In this document: positions 46,301 through 56,634 of the stretch, one piece after another
How positions within the stretch are numbered: the stretch's first letter is position 1
Layout: every line of letters starts with the position of its first letter
Assembly (NCBI GenBank): GCA_964469925.1
Contig: CAYXZL010000002.1
Coordinates: forward strand, 1 to 64,000
DNA: 64,000 nucleotides
Direction: 5' to 3'
Origin: CAYXZL01 sp964469925
Lineage (GTDB): Bacteria > Patescibacteriota > Gracilibacteria > Absconditabacterales > Absconditicoccaceae
Made by a program: the position numbers and the translations under genes
The notes under the pieces: generated by a model
What the model was told of the DNA's origin: nothing
Seen by the model: the letters and a program-made list of their open reading frames with translations, nothing else
Database searches by the model: none

Positions 46301-48451
46301 ATCATCGCATTCTTCATTTGATTGTACCTCGTTGTCTCAGCATTGTGCACATTGGTTTCCATTTCGTGTATATCAGGCTTCACATTTGAATGTACATGCG
46401 GTAGTTGTTGGTGTTGCACTAAATTCTGTACCAGTGTCTTGTACTGGGTTTCGTGTTGTACATATTGTGCCGTTTGATGCAGCACACACGCTCGTGTAGG
46501 AAGCTACCGTATTATACACTCAATGATTGTCGGGTATTGCGGGACAGTTGTATGTTGTTGATTCTCGTTCGCAACTGCTATTACATCAATCATTGTTGCT
46601 TGTGTTGGTATCATCGCATTCTTCTCAGGACTCAACAGTTCCGTTTCAACATTGTGTTGATATTGTTATTCCTGTACTGCATGATCCAGTAATGAGACTA
46701 TTGTTTGCGTGTTCTAATAACAAGGTTGCGGTATATACTTGTGCTGTTGCGTAGACATGACTTGTTCACTGTTGTAGATTTGGGTTATCCCAAATTTTTC
46801 CATCTCAAAATTGTAGGGTATGTGCTGTTATTCGATTAATTATTGTTCATGAAAATTGAATTTGTGTTTGGATTGTTCATGTTCTTGGGGTGACTGTGAA
46901 ATTTAGGTCCGTACAGGTTGGTATTATTTCATTACAGTTTATTCCGTTGCCTGTGTAACCAACATTACAGGTACATGTGAAACTTCCTATTGTATTTGTA
47001 CAAGTAGCGTTTTCATTACAGTTGTCTGTTCACAAAAGACATTCATTTTGGTCTATACAGTATGAAGGTTCTTCATAACAGTTAAATCAGCTTTCTATGA
47101 CACAATTATTGCTGCATCAATCATTGTTTGTAAGGTTGCCATCATCACATTGTTCGTTTCATTGAATATTTCCATTTCAGCATTGTGCACATATTTGTGT
47201 TTCGCTACAATTTGTGTCTGCACAGTCTTGGTTTCCATCGCCATCGTTATCAAAGTTATCGTTACATGTGGATTCTGGGTATTGACAGTATGCTTGCCCA
47301 TTGCAATCTGTATCGGCACAATCGATATTCCCATCATTATCATTATCTAAGTGGTCACTACACAGTACTTCTTGTGCTGTACAATTATTTCTGCATCAAT
47401 CAGTATCTATGCCATTTCCATCGTCGCATTGTTCACTTCCGTTCAGTATTCCATCTCCACAATAACGTTCATTGGCACTACATTGTGGACTGTTTCCTCC
47501 TGCAGCATTACAATTCCAGGTCCAGGTGTGAGGAGAGCTATTAAATTGAAAATTCACTACTGTTTGTCACGCTGGACATAGTCAACTTGATCAAGCTGTA
47601 ATTGTATTTCCACCGTTGTCAAAATCATATATTCCTGATCAGTGTAATATACCACAGGAACCATCTGTCAACATACAGTTGTTTTCACAACCATCGCTTG
47701 GTATTGTATTCCCATCTTCGCATTCTTCTGGTCAATTTATATCTCCGTCGCCACATCGTTCCTCATAGGCTGCACAATCTACACTTATAGGTCACTTATT
47801 ACATTTCCATGTTCGAGAGTGATACCCTCCATATTGACTAAAATTTGATACTGTTTCTCCAGTAGTGCACAGTCATGTACTGTATTGGTTTACTGAATCC
47901 ATATTATCATCTACATCATAGATGTAGTGTCAATCTTTTTCTCAACATACTGCTTGTGTTATTGTACAGTCATTTTCGCATCCATCTGCTGGCACAGTAT
48001 TGCCATCGTCACATTGTTCTCAGGCTTGTACTGTTCTATCTCCACAAGCAATGGTCGCGTGATGGTTCGTAGAACAGCTTCTTACTACTTCTGCAGTGTC
48101 ATCATAAAATGAAAATGTTATATTGTAGGTTGAGTCTGCTCATGAAGTATATTTATGCAGTTTACTTCCTATATTGGTTAACGGATATATTGTTCCATCA
48201 CCCATATCCAGTTGTAGGTTACTTCTAGGTGATATGTTGGTGAATGTTGTTACTCCGATTGTTGTCCCTGCAGCTGCTGATGTGGGTGCAGTGACTTGAC
48301 ATATGGTATCAGCTTTCGCTATAGGGTTTTGGTAAATGCTTGGTAGCGGAATATTAAATATGTGTATTGAAAAATATACTAAGACGATACATAGTTTTGT
48401 AAATAGAACTGTGTGTATTTTGCTTTTGTGCTTTTGGATATGTTTATACAT
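22362..48451 (-). CDS. Giant cysteine-rich surface protein with vWA, EGF-like and C-terminal sortase domains
   Basis: One frame, read through TGA as Gly, runs from ATG 48449-48451 to TAA 22362-22364 with no in-frame TAA or TAG that I could find by stepping through both sides of the N gap; at least about 8,670 residues. Order: signal peptide (MYKHIQKHK..., to about residue 47); disulfide repeats such as CGDGILNGSEQCDDGN; a calcium-binding EGF-like domain (46924-47062); many alternating CxDG and PKD/Ig-like units; three vWA domains (about 37586-38090, 32480-33345, 25985-26780) with DxSxS motifs VDNSSS, LDLSMS and LDRSGS; a 35-residue tandem array (24011-25235); the motif LPSTG (23259-23273); and a sortase domain (STIFGHSS, LMTCYPIG, DERLVV). 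The frame differs by one across the gap, as expected for an arbitrary 100-N fill. Role as adhesin is inferred. Confidence 0.88.
22600..22920 (-). other. C-terminal sortase domain of the giant protein
   Basis: Catalytic His in STIFGHSSNIKSEE, Cys in STLMTCYPIGTLD and Arg in DERLVVIG, with the order and spacing of sortases. It is fused to the end of the giant protein and followed by about 100 helical residues. The same layout occurs in the gene at 59719-63954. Confidence 0.88.
23259..23273 (-). other. LPSTG sorting-like motif just before the sortase domain
   Basis: Codons TTA CCA TCA ACA GGT encode LPSTG, followed by PDEE. There is no membrane segment and basic tail after it, as a normal cell-wall sorting signal would have; instead the sortase domain of the same chain follows about 115 residues later. 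Confidence 0.75.
24011..25235 (-). repeat. Tandem 105-bp coding repeats (35-residue units)
   Basis: Near-identical 105-bp copies begin at 24247, 24352 and 24457, with partial copies on both sides of the N run and more diverged copies to about 25235. Each encodes a unit like DGSYDACNANGVGPTC plus SSAAQCSGVTVTKCADT, with four cysteines and a DxNxDGxYD calcium-loop-like start. The near identity at DNA level points to recent expansion or homogenisation. Confidence 0.93.
24062..24161. other. Assembly gap (100 N) inside the repeat array
   Basis: Exactly 100 N replace part of the 105-bp repeat array. The sequence on the left stops 20 bp short of where the right side resumes in the repeat unit, so the true gap should be 20 + 105n bp; this also restores the reading frame, which is off by one as deposited. 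Confidence 0.95.
25985..26780 (-). other. vWA domain 1 (nearest the C-terminus) of the giant protein
   Basis: Complete metal-ion-dependent adhesion site: DPFVVIFVLDRSGSMG (DxSxS), GPMGGTNAEGGLLRA (Thr) and YVIFVSDGIPTADE (Asp). Such domains bind protein ligands through a divalent cation. Confidence 0.9.
32480..33345 (-). other. vWA domain 2 of the giant protein
   Basis: ADIVLVLDLSMSMRETL supplies DxSxS, AGTTNTSHGTYLAQQLL the threonine and NIIIVTDGKQTKYC the late aspartate; the MIDAS set is complete. Confidence 0.87.
37586..38090 (-). other. vWA domain 3 of the giant protein
   Basis: DVIVLVDNSSSILPYK supplies DxSxS and DETSTRVGNALQQANN the threonine. The late aspartate lies in IIVSPDAEFSD rather than the usual TDG, so this site may be weaker. 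Confidence 0.85.
46924..47062 (-). other. Calcium-binding EGF-like domain of the giant protein
   Basis: The translated stretch has DQNEC, then TDNCNENATCTNTIGSFTC, then TCNVGYTGNGINC. This is the classic cbEGF pattern: D-x-N-E-C start, N in the hydroxylation-type position, aromatic GSF, and GYTGNG between the last cysteines. Confidence 0.85.
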
Positions 48452-48472
48452 ATGCCACTGTTTTTAAATAAC

Positions 48473-48486
48473 ACTGTTTTAACAGT
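48473..48486. repeat. Palindrome upstream of the giant gene
   Basis: ACTGTTTTAACAGT, 6-bp arms, lies 22 bp before the giant gene start. A second inverted repeat, TGTTCCTTGAACA, lies at 48538-48550 beside the end of the preceding gene. Either could be an operator or a weak hairpin; no good -35 box was found here. Confidence 0.3.
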
Positions 48487-48553
48487 TTGTGAATAAGTAT
48501 AATTACAAATTCTTAAGATTCATGTATTTAGTTTCTCTGTTCCTTGAACATAT

Positions 48554-50260
48554 TTACTTTTTTATGTTTTGTGTTGTTTCCTTTACTTTTTTTAGAAATA
48601 TGTTTATTGCAAACTCTTGTATGTTGTTATCAAATTTGTAGTTGTTGGCTATTTTTTGTATTTCTCCTTTATCTAAGCTTTTGGCGGTTCGTTCTGAATT
48701 CTTCATTATTAGTTCGTTTACGATGTTTTCAATTTGTTTTTTCTCCTTTTGAGTTAATCATTCTACGATACATTGCTGACAGTATCTTCAAGAGTCACAT
48801 TCTTCTGTAGATTCTGTTATTTGATTTCAACAAAATCACTCTTTTGTTGTTGGTTCTGAGACCTCTTTTTCTTCCACTGGTCATATGTAGCTAAAGAACT
48901 TTTTTGTGTCTGATTTGTTCTCTTTGTAGTGTTGTGCAAAAATACTTATTTCATAATTACCAGGATTTATATATCATAACTCTCATTGAACAAAAGATAT
49001 CGGTATTTTTATTGATCCGTCGTCTTGTAGCTTCGGTGTGAATGTATATTTAGTTTGTTGATTTTGAGATAATATAACTGTTATTTTTAGGCGATTTTTG
49101 TTGCCGTTGTGTTCTATATTTGTTTCTATTGTCTTGTCGCCAGTTTGATATGGTTTTTGACTGCTGATCTGTATATGTGGTTTTTCTACTAATACTTTGC
49201 AGGATCCATCATTTATTTCTGCTGTTGGATCATAGTTGTCTGCAGAGGCAACAGTACATCAGATTTTTCATACCGTGATTGATGTAGTGCAACTTGTTGT
49301 AAATCAGGACTTGGTTATCAGTATTAGTATGGCTTCTTTTTTCCCACTACTATTATACCTTACTCCTACAGAGCTGTTTTTGGTTATGATATTTTCGCCT
49401 TCTCAAGGGTATACTATCGCTTTATTAATTTGTTCATTTGTTTTTCGTGATAATGTTGTTAGTTCTTTATTTTGCACATTTTTTTTGTTGGCCTTAAACT
49501 CTATATCTTTGCACTGTATTATGGGGCTAGCATCATACAAGCAACTTCCGTTGTTTGTTGTACTTTCTGTATTGAAGTTACTCGCATAAGGGTCCGTACA
49601 TCATGGAATCTCTTTTATGCTAACGGTTTTGGAGCATGTAATGTTGAGGTTTGTAGTATATATGTGTGATAGTTGAGCTTCTATTTTATACTCTCCTTTT
49701 TTAGTATACGTATGACTGATGTTTGTGCTTGGTATCTTTGGTCAACTATTGCTATCTCATCGACTTATCTTTTGCATTGCTAAGTATCTTTTTGAATCTG
49801 GTGTTTTTATCGAAATTACGTTGCCGTCTGTATGTGTTCGTTCTATATCTGTACATGCAATAGTTTCTGGTTTGCAGTTGTTATCACATCAATGATCAAT
49901 GTTTAACTTTCCATCATCACATTGCTCTGGATATTCTATTGTGTTGTTACCACATATTGCTTTGCATGTTTTTTCAGCCGAACAATTTGGGTCGGCACAG
50001 TCTACTTTCCCATTACCATCATTATCAAATTTATCATTGCAGACTGTTTCTCTAGTGGAACAAAATGATTTATCTTTGCAATCATCGTCTCAGCAGTCTG
50101 ACGATCAGTCGTTGTCATTATCTATCATATCTGCACAGGATGTTTCAGCTATGTTCTGTTGTGCATTACTGGTAGTTCGACATAGACTTGTTAGCAAAAA
50201 TATTGCTATGATTATCACAGCCTTTCCCCCTATATATGTTTGGGTTTTTTTATGAGCCAT
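48554..50260 (-). CDS. Secreted cysteine-rich protein with PKD-like and GCTDP repeats
   Basis: A 568-residue exported protein with a signal peptide (MAHKKTQTYIGGKAVIIIAI, core to about residue 28). Modules in order: DNDNDGSSDCGDDDC and DNDGNGKVDCADPNC acidic repeats, a CGNNTIEYPEQCDDGK disulfide repeat, a PKD-like stretch, two repeats beginning GCTDPYASNFN and GCTVASADNYDP, an Ig-like beta domain, another CGNQITESTEECDSG unit and a helical C-terminal tail (about 475-568). The helical tail resembles those after the sortase domains in the two sortase fusions, but no sortase, LPxTG or membrane anchor is seen. TAA ends at 48554. It has its own promoter (50298-50325). Function unknown; a surface or matrix partner of the neighbouring giant protein is inferred. 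Confidence 0.8.
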
Positions 50261-50297
50261 TTTGAGGGAGTTTTTTTGTATGAAACAACTCTCCCTT

Positions 50298-50325
50298 ATT
50301 ATATTTCCTTATCGTTTTTTGTCAA
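50298..50325 (-). promoter_or_regulatory. Sigma-70-type promoter of the 48554-50260 gene
   Basis: On the minus strand TTGACA (50320-50325), a 16-bp spacer and TATAAT (50298-50303), both perfect consensus, about 38 bp upstream of the ATG. The leader can form a GGGAG/CTCCC hairpin (about 50265-50296). No Shine-Dalgarno sequence is visible. Confidence 0.82.
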
Positions 50326-50338
50326 AAGTCTGTTGTTT

Positions 50339-52621
50339 TTAGTATAAGCGATCATTTTCTTGTTGTTTTATTTGTTGTGTGTTTATTCAGGGATAGTCGC
50401 AATTACATTCTTCGTCCTGATTGTGTATATTGCAGTCAGTTTTCCCATCACCGTCATTATCGATTCCGTCACAACAATTACATTCTGCTGAACCACAAAT
50501 TTCGAAACATCTGCAATTTGAATCAGCACAATCTACTTTGCCATTATTGTCGTTATCTAGCTTATCGAAACAATTCATTTCTCCGTTGCTATTTCGGTCA
50601 CATCATACATTATTGCATAATTCTGCTTTTAATCATCCGGGGAGTGATCATCAGCCTCATCCACCCCCACCTCATCATTGACAGTAGCTATTGCTGTAGC
50701 AATTACTGTCTTGACAGTCTACTTTCCCATCGCAATCATTATCAGTATTGTCTGAACATATTTCAGCTTCTGCTTGTTTTACTGTGACAGTGCTGTTGAG
50801 AGTCGCATCACAACCATTAGTTTTTGTTATGATCACAGAGTATGTTGTGGTTTGACTTGGTGTTACGCTTACCGAACTAGTTGTTTCTCAACCTGGAGAT
50901 CGCAGATAACTACTTGCATTTACTGTAGTTGCATCTAGTGTTACTGGTACTCCTTGGCATGTATTTTTGTTTTGTAGGGTAGTCGTGACCCCACAACTTG
51001 GGTCATTACAGTCTACTTTCCCGTCATTATTGTTGTCTAATCAATCGTTACAATTGCTTTCTGGAGGCACATCGTAGGGACATGGAATTCCAATAAGAGG
51101 ATGTTTTAAGGCATTGCACAAGTTTAAAAACTTTCCACTGACTTCTGGATCTGCTGGACTACCACTTTCATGTATTACTTGTATGATTTGAGCTGGTGTT
51201 AAGTTAGGTTTTAGTGCCTTTAAAAGTCATGCCATACTGGCTGTTGTGGGCGTGGCCATTGATGTACCATCTGCGTTGCGGTATCAGTTGTTGAGTGTCG
51301 TTGAATATATGCTTACTCCTGGAGCACAGATGTCTACAACTGAGCCATAATTTGAGAATGATGCCTTACCTCCGTTTTTATTACAGGCTCAAACGGTTAA
51401 GTTATTAGGAACGTCAGCACCCGCTGGAGCGTATTGATTTGCAGGTGAGTTATCGTTTCCAGCTGCAGATATAAACAAAATATTTGGATAACTATTCATG
51501 ATGTTCGCCCATGTTGCTTGTCATCAAGGTCATCCAAATGACATACTTATAATTTCTGCACCCTGTGAGGCCAGTCGTTGTACTGCTTGTGGTCCATGGC
51601 TAATAGCTCTGTCTCCCGCTTGGTCTGCATTTGCTTTTGCTAGTATCATGCTGATACTGTTGTATGAAATTGCAGGTACTCCTATATTATTATTTGTATT
51701 TGCTCATACGGATCAGGCAACATGAGTTCCATGAAACCATCAACCGCCTCCTGGTGGATTTGTATTACTATCTCAATTTGCTACATCATATGCTTGTACT
51801 ATATTGGCTTCTAGATCTTGATGTTGGTTTTCAAATGCATTATCGGCTATTCCTAGCTTCGTTTTTGTTGCAATAGATATGTTTTGATTCTCTAGTGCTT
51901 TTCGTCATTTTATTATATCTGATCAGCCTTGTTCTTTGTTTACTAAGTGTCGTAGGTTTGTTTTATATGGGTCATTTGGATTTGTCCGTCCATTTATGAA
52001 AGTTCCAGCGGGTTCGATGTAGTCAACATACTTGTTTTTTTTCGCTATGTTGATAACGCTTGTTATGTCATCGTATTTTGTTTTTATTCTGTATGTATTG
52101 ATTAGATTATTCGGTGTATCATATTCTGTCGTATATAACGATTTAATTTCTAGTATCGTTACTTTTTTTTGTAGATCACTTAATGTTTGGTTTCGTGCTT
52201 TTGTAAATTTAGCATCGTTACTTATTGTACTGGTTTTGAGAAAATCGTTGAAAGGTATGTCTTTTACATTGTAGCTATTAATGACTTTGCCAGTAAAATT
52301 TGATGTGAATTTAATATAAAACTCTCCTGGGAAAAAATACTGTTTTTTTTCTTCTTTTTGGATTTTATCGAGAGTTTTGTAATAGTTGTATAGGGCATCT
52401 ATTTTGTTTGGTGCCTGGTGATACTTTTCTATGTGCTTTTTTACTTTTTTTTCGTGTTTTTTTGCTATTGTATTTATCATTCATACATAATTTCCGGTGT
52501 TGTTTTTTGCGTTTTTTTGTTCTGGTGTTGTTGGGTTTTTTCACCCCAAGACAAAACTTATGATAATTATTATTATCGCTGCACTAATGATATAGATTAT
52601 TCTTTTCTTAATCTTCATCAT
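50339..52621 (-). CDS. Subtilisin-family (S8) protease with cysteine-rich C-terminal repeats
   Basis: A 760-residue exported serine protease. An N-terminal membrane or signal segment (IIYIISAAIIIIIISFVLGG) is followed by a propeptide-like domain (about residues 70-230) and an S8 domain with a complete triad: Asp in KLGIADNAFE (about 257), His in WFHGTHVAGSVG (about 294), oxyanion Asn in ISAAGNDN and Ser in NADGTSMATPTT (about 451). The C-terminal part has Ig-like sequence, DNNNDGKVDCND-type acidic repeats and a run of ten glycines, five of them TGA (50648-50677). It ends INTQQIKQQENDRLY. It overlaps the start-proximal end of the next protease gene by 14 bp, so the two are probably co-transcribed. 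Likely matures or cleaves surface proteins; targets unknown. Confidence 0.92.
50648..50677 (-). other. Ten-glycine linker mixing TGA and GGN codons
   Basis: Ten consecutive codons of the S8 protease: TGA TGA GGT GGG GGT, then GGA TGA GGC TGA TGA. Reading TGA as glycine gives an uninterrupted poly-Gly linker, as is common between domains. This is direct internal evidence for the recoding. Confidence 0.9.
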
Positions 52622-55600
52622 CTTCTATTGATTTAAATCAATGATATTTTCTACTGATACTTACTGCTATGGTTAGTGTTGCTAGTATTGTCCCTAATGT
52701 TGATATCACTCGTATTCGAGTTGTTTTGTTCGTTGTTTTTTCAATGCATATATTTTCTAATGATATTTTTTTGCCTGTATATGTATTATTGGTAAGCCTT
52801 GTTAATCATTTTATGTACTGTTTTGTGTTGATATTGCGATCAGCCAGTAGTCCCATTATTGCTGCCACTATTGGAGATGCTTCTGATGTTCCATCAATGG
52901 TGGTGTATTGATTTGCTATATTGGTTGTGGTGATGCTTGTTCATGGTGCTCGCACATCTATTCGTTTACCGTAATTTGAAAAACTAGCTTTGTTTCAGTC
53001 TTGATCATATGCTCCTACGGCTATTACTTCTTTGTAAGCAGCTGGATAAAATGGTTTGTCTGAGTTTTGATTTCCGGCTGCTGCGACCAGTATAACTCCT
53101 TTTTTTGCTAGTTTTTTAATTACTTTTTCTAACAAGGGCACTTCTTCGTGTGTTCCTCGTGATATATTGATTATTTTTGCTCACATTTCTTCTGCTTTGA
53201 GTAATCATTCTATACCTGCGGTTACGTTTGTTCAGTTATTTGTGTCACTTGTTGCTTTTATTAGTATCAATGGAGACTCATTGGTCATGCCTGCGATCCC
53301 TTTTTGATTATTTGTTATTGCTCACACTATTCACCATGCTATTGTTCCATGATTCCATTCAAGTAATTTTTTTGGTATACTAATGTCTGTGTCATTGTCT
53401 GCTATATCGTATCATTCTATGTTATCTTTAGATAGGTCTTCGTGCGTGATATCAAATGCATTATCTACGATGGCTATTTTGTTTTTTTTTTCACTTGTAA
53501 CACCACATGAGTCTATGCTGGTCATTGTGATAGCATTTAAATACCGTTGTTGTTGGAGCAATTCATCGTTTGATTGGAAAGCCGCTATTTTAAACAAAGG
53601 TACTGGTTGTATTGTTGGCATGGCATTCTTGTATGAGTTTTGGATATAATTCTCTATTTCTTTTTTACTGGTTTGTTGTTTATCAAAATCTATTCTTCGT
53701 GTTGATAGTCATAAGTTTTTTTTGAAAGGTTGTGATAGGCGGACATTAGTAAAGTTTTTCTGAATTTCTTCCTCGAAATTTGTCATTATACTTTTTTGAA
53801 AGTCTACATATAGTGCGTTTTCGACGTATTTTTCTTGTGTTTTAAATTCTGTAAACATTTGTGGTGATATTGGTAATCTGCCTACAATATTTGTTGTCGC
53901 ACATCAGGGTTTTCCTATACAGTCACTGTCTTGACAATCGATGTTTCCATCGTTGTCATTGTCAAATTTGTCGCAACAATTCGCTTCGTAGGTGCTACAG
54001 TAGGACATTCATTGACATTCTGGTTGTGAACAATCGAATCATGCATCGGCACATGTTTTACACGAATCATTGCAGTCATCTATATCCTTACAATCACTTA
54101 ATTGATCGCAATCGTCATCTATAAGATTGTCGCATATTTCTGGTTTTGATGATCTATATTTTAGTGTAATGGATGAGTGTGCTGAGCATCCATTTGTGTT
54201 TTTTACGTTTACTGTGTATGTTTCATTTTTGTTGTTTGGTCCTGAAAGTGTTATTTCAATTGTGTTACCTGTCATGCCATTGCTTCGTATTATATCATTT
54301 TCATTTATGCCTGTGCTGCTATGTATTATTACTTTTAGTTTGAGTATTGTTTCTCCACAGAACTCGCCTGTTCCTTTTGAACTTTCTATCTTGACTGCGA
54401 CTCAACAGTCTTCGGTATCCATACAGTCGCTTTTTCAGTCTCCATCATTGTCTCCTCAATCGTTGCATGTTTGCTCGTTTTGGTATTCACATATTATGTC
54501 GTTTTGACCCGTAAGTCCATTACAATCACTGTCTCCGCAATCAATTCATCATCATGAAACTGGAGGGTTTGGATAACTGTCTCCGTCATTATCTCATCCG
54601 TCATCGCAAATTGTTTCACCTGTTGATTGGCATATTATACGTTCATCATTTTCTCATATAGGTTCTCCTAATACACAACCTGTGTCTGCACAATCTGTTA
54701 GCCCATTACAATCATTATCTACTTTGTCTCCACATGTTGCTGCTTCTCCTGTGCCTTCAGGAATTTGTCATGGGGTTATATCGGGTGTGCATTCGGATCG
54801 TTCTCAACCTCATCCTACTCATGCTTCTATACATGTTTGTGTTCAGCTGATTGCACATATTCATTGATAATCTCAGCTATTAGGTGTACACGATTGTTCT
54901 GTTCATATTTCACATCCTGGTGTTTGATAATTTAGACATGGGTATCATATTTTAGCTACAGCTGCACATACGTTAATGCGTCACGCTCATCCTTGTCGTG
55001 ATATTGAGTCTGCTGTGCTTAGTATTACGTCTTTTATCTCTTCAGCCGATAGGCTGCTGCCTTTAGGTAATGCTCTTAGTAGTCATGCTAGACTAGCTGC
55101 GATAGGTGTAGCCATAGATGTACCTTGTCGGTTAGTTCATCAATATGAATTATTTGGTAGTGTTGACCGTATATTTACTCATGGAGATGCTAATGATACC
55201 CGGTTATTCCCGTAACATGTAAAAGATGCTTTTCAGTCTGTACTTGTACTAGCTGCTACATTGATAAAGTTTTTTAATCATCGTGAACTTCTTGCCAATT
55301 CTCCGGGGAATATTCACCATGTTCAGGGTGGTGCGTTATAGGCTTGATCTGTAGGGGAGCAGCAATATTGGTAGCCGTTTATAGCGTGATTTGTATCGGG
55401 GTTAAGATTTTCGTTTCAGGCCGCCACCAAAAACAATGTATTCGGGTGTGCTGCGAATAGATCTCTTAGATCTTCTGCTTCTCATGAGTCTCTTTTCCGA
55501 AATCATGCTAGTTGTGATATTGATACTACCTTTGTTTGACTTGCCACACTGTCTAATTTCCCTCGTTGTGATTTATAATTTATTGCTGCTGGATTTATTA

Positions 55601-56540
55601 CTAATTGTACATTGTTGTTGGAAATAGCAGGCACTCCTTTATTATTATTGGTTCTTGCCGCTACTGATCAGGCTGTGTGTGTTCCGTGACTGTCTCCCAT
55701 CCCTGCTCCTTGTTCTAGGTCTTCATGCGATCAAACTGATTCAATAATTCCGACTTTTATATTTCATTGATCGTAATAATTGATTGCAGACCATGCATCA
55801 TATGTTTTTGTATTGTTTAGGTACCACATATTGTTTTTCAGTGGATCATTTGGATATGTTGGATCGTTCACTTGTGTTGGTTTCATAATGATGTCTTTTG
55901 CGACATATTCTACTAGTGGCCAGTTTTTTATCTTTGGATAGAGAGTGTCGTTTTCCCAGTCATCATTTTGGTATCGTTTTTCAAATGTTAGGTAATAGTA
56001 ATTGTTTAAGTATGTGTTTGCTGGGTTATGAAACCTCAATCTTGGTCTTGTTATGCTTAATAGCTTGTAGTCTTTGTTTAGACTTGTTAATGATTGGCTT
56101 ATTCGTGCTAGGTTTTCCCCGGTCAAACCTCATATTTTTTTCGCTTTTTTTACTTGTCTTTTATTCCGTGACGTTATGGTTGTTTTGTTGGCGAAAAATT
56201 CTTCTAAGTATTGTATCTCTTCTGTGTCTTTGAACTTTACTTTTATTATTCATGGAGCATATCGCTTTTCTTCCCCGTACTCTTTTATTCTTTTTTCTCT
56301 AACAACTTTTTCTTTTTCACTCATTTTGCTCACTGTCTCAAATGTATCATATAGAATTCGATATGGGTCGTTTATTATCATTCAGTTTTCATCTATTTGC
56401 ACTTCGCCTGTTGTTTGGTTGGAATATGTTGTTGGGACTTTTTGTTCATTTTTTTTATGTAGTAGACCATATAGTAATCCTGTACATAGTACAGCTATTA
56501 TTGAAAGTTTTGCTATGATTTTTCACTGTCTCTTAATCAT
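52608..56540 (-). CDS. Membrane-anchored double S8 protease
   Basis: A 1310-residue protein with two subtilisin domains in one chain. It has an N-terminal membrane segment (IIAKLSIIAVLCTGLLYGLL) and a propeptide to about residue 240. Domain 1 has His in GDSHGTHTAGSVA (about 283), Asn in LVAAGNENL and Ser in RQGTSMATPIAAS (about 471), but the usual Asp position reads VGIIESVG, an apparent Asp-to-Glu change. Between the domains are acidic DNDGDG..DC repeats. After a second propeptide-like region, domain 2 has Asp in AIVDNAFDI (about 1023), His in WNHGTIAGW (about 1063) and Ser in IDGTSEASP (about 1215). A C-terminal hydrophobic segment (VISTLGTILATLTIAVS) should anchor it. The TAA at 52608-52610 lies inside the next gene's start region. 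The frame has no TAA or TAG throughout. Confidence 0.9.
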
Positions 56541-56634
56541 GTTTTCTTTGATCGAATACTTGCTCTTAGTATACTTTAAAAGGTAGTGAACATTATTTTA
56601 TTCCCTTCTTTGTTGATATTATTTGTTGACAAAA

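Noticed and set aside
23993..48000. Many long plus-strand open frames across the giant gene
   Set aside because: They are rich in Cys, Leu, Phe and His runs typical of antisense reading of Asp/Gly/Cys-rich repeats and show no domain; the minus-strand frame is open throughout.
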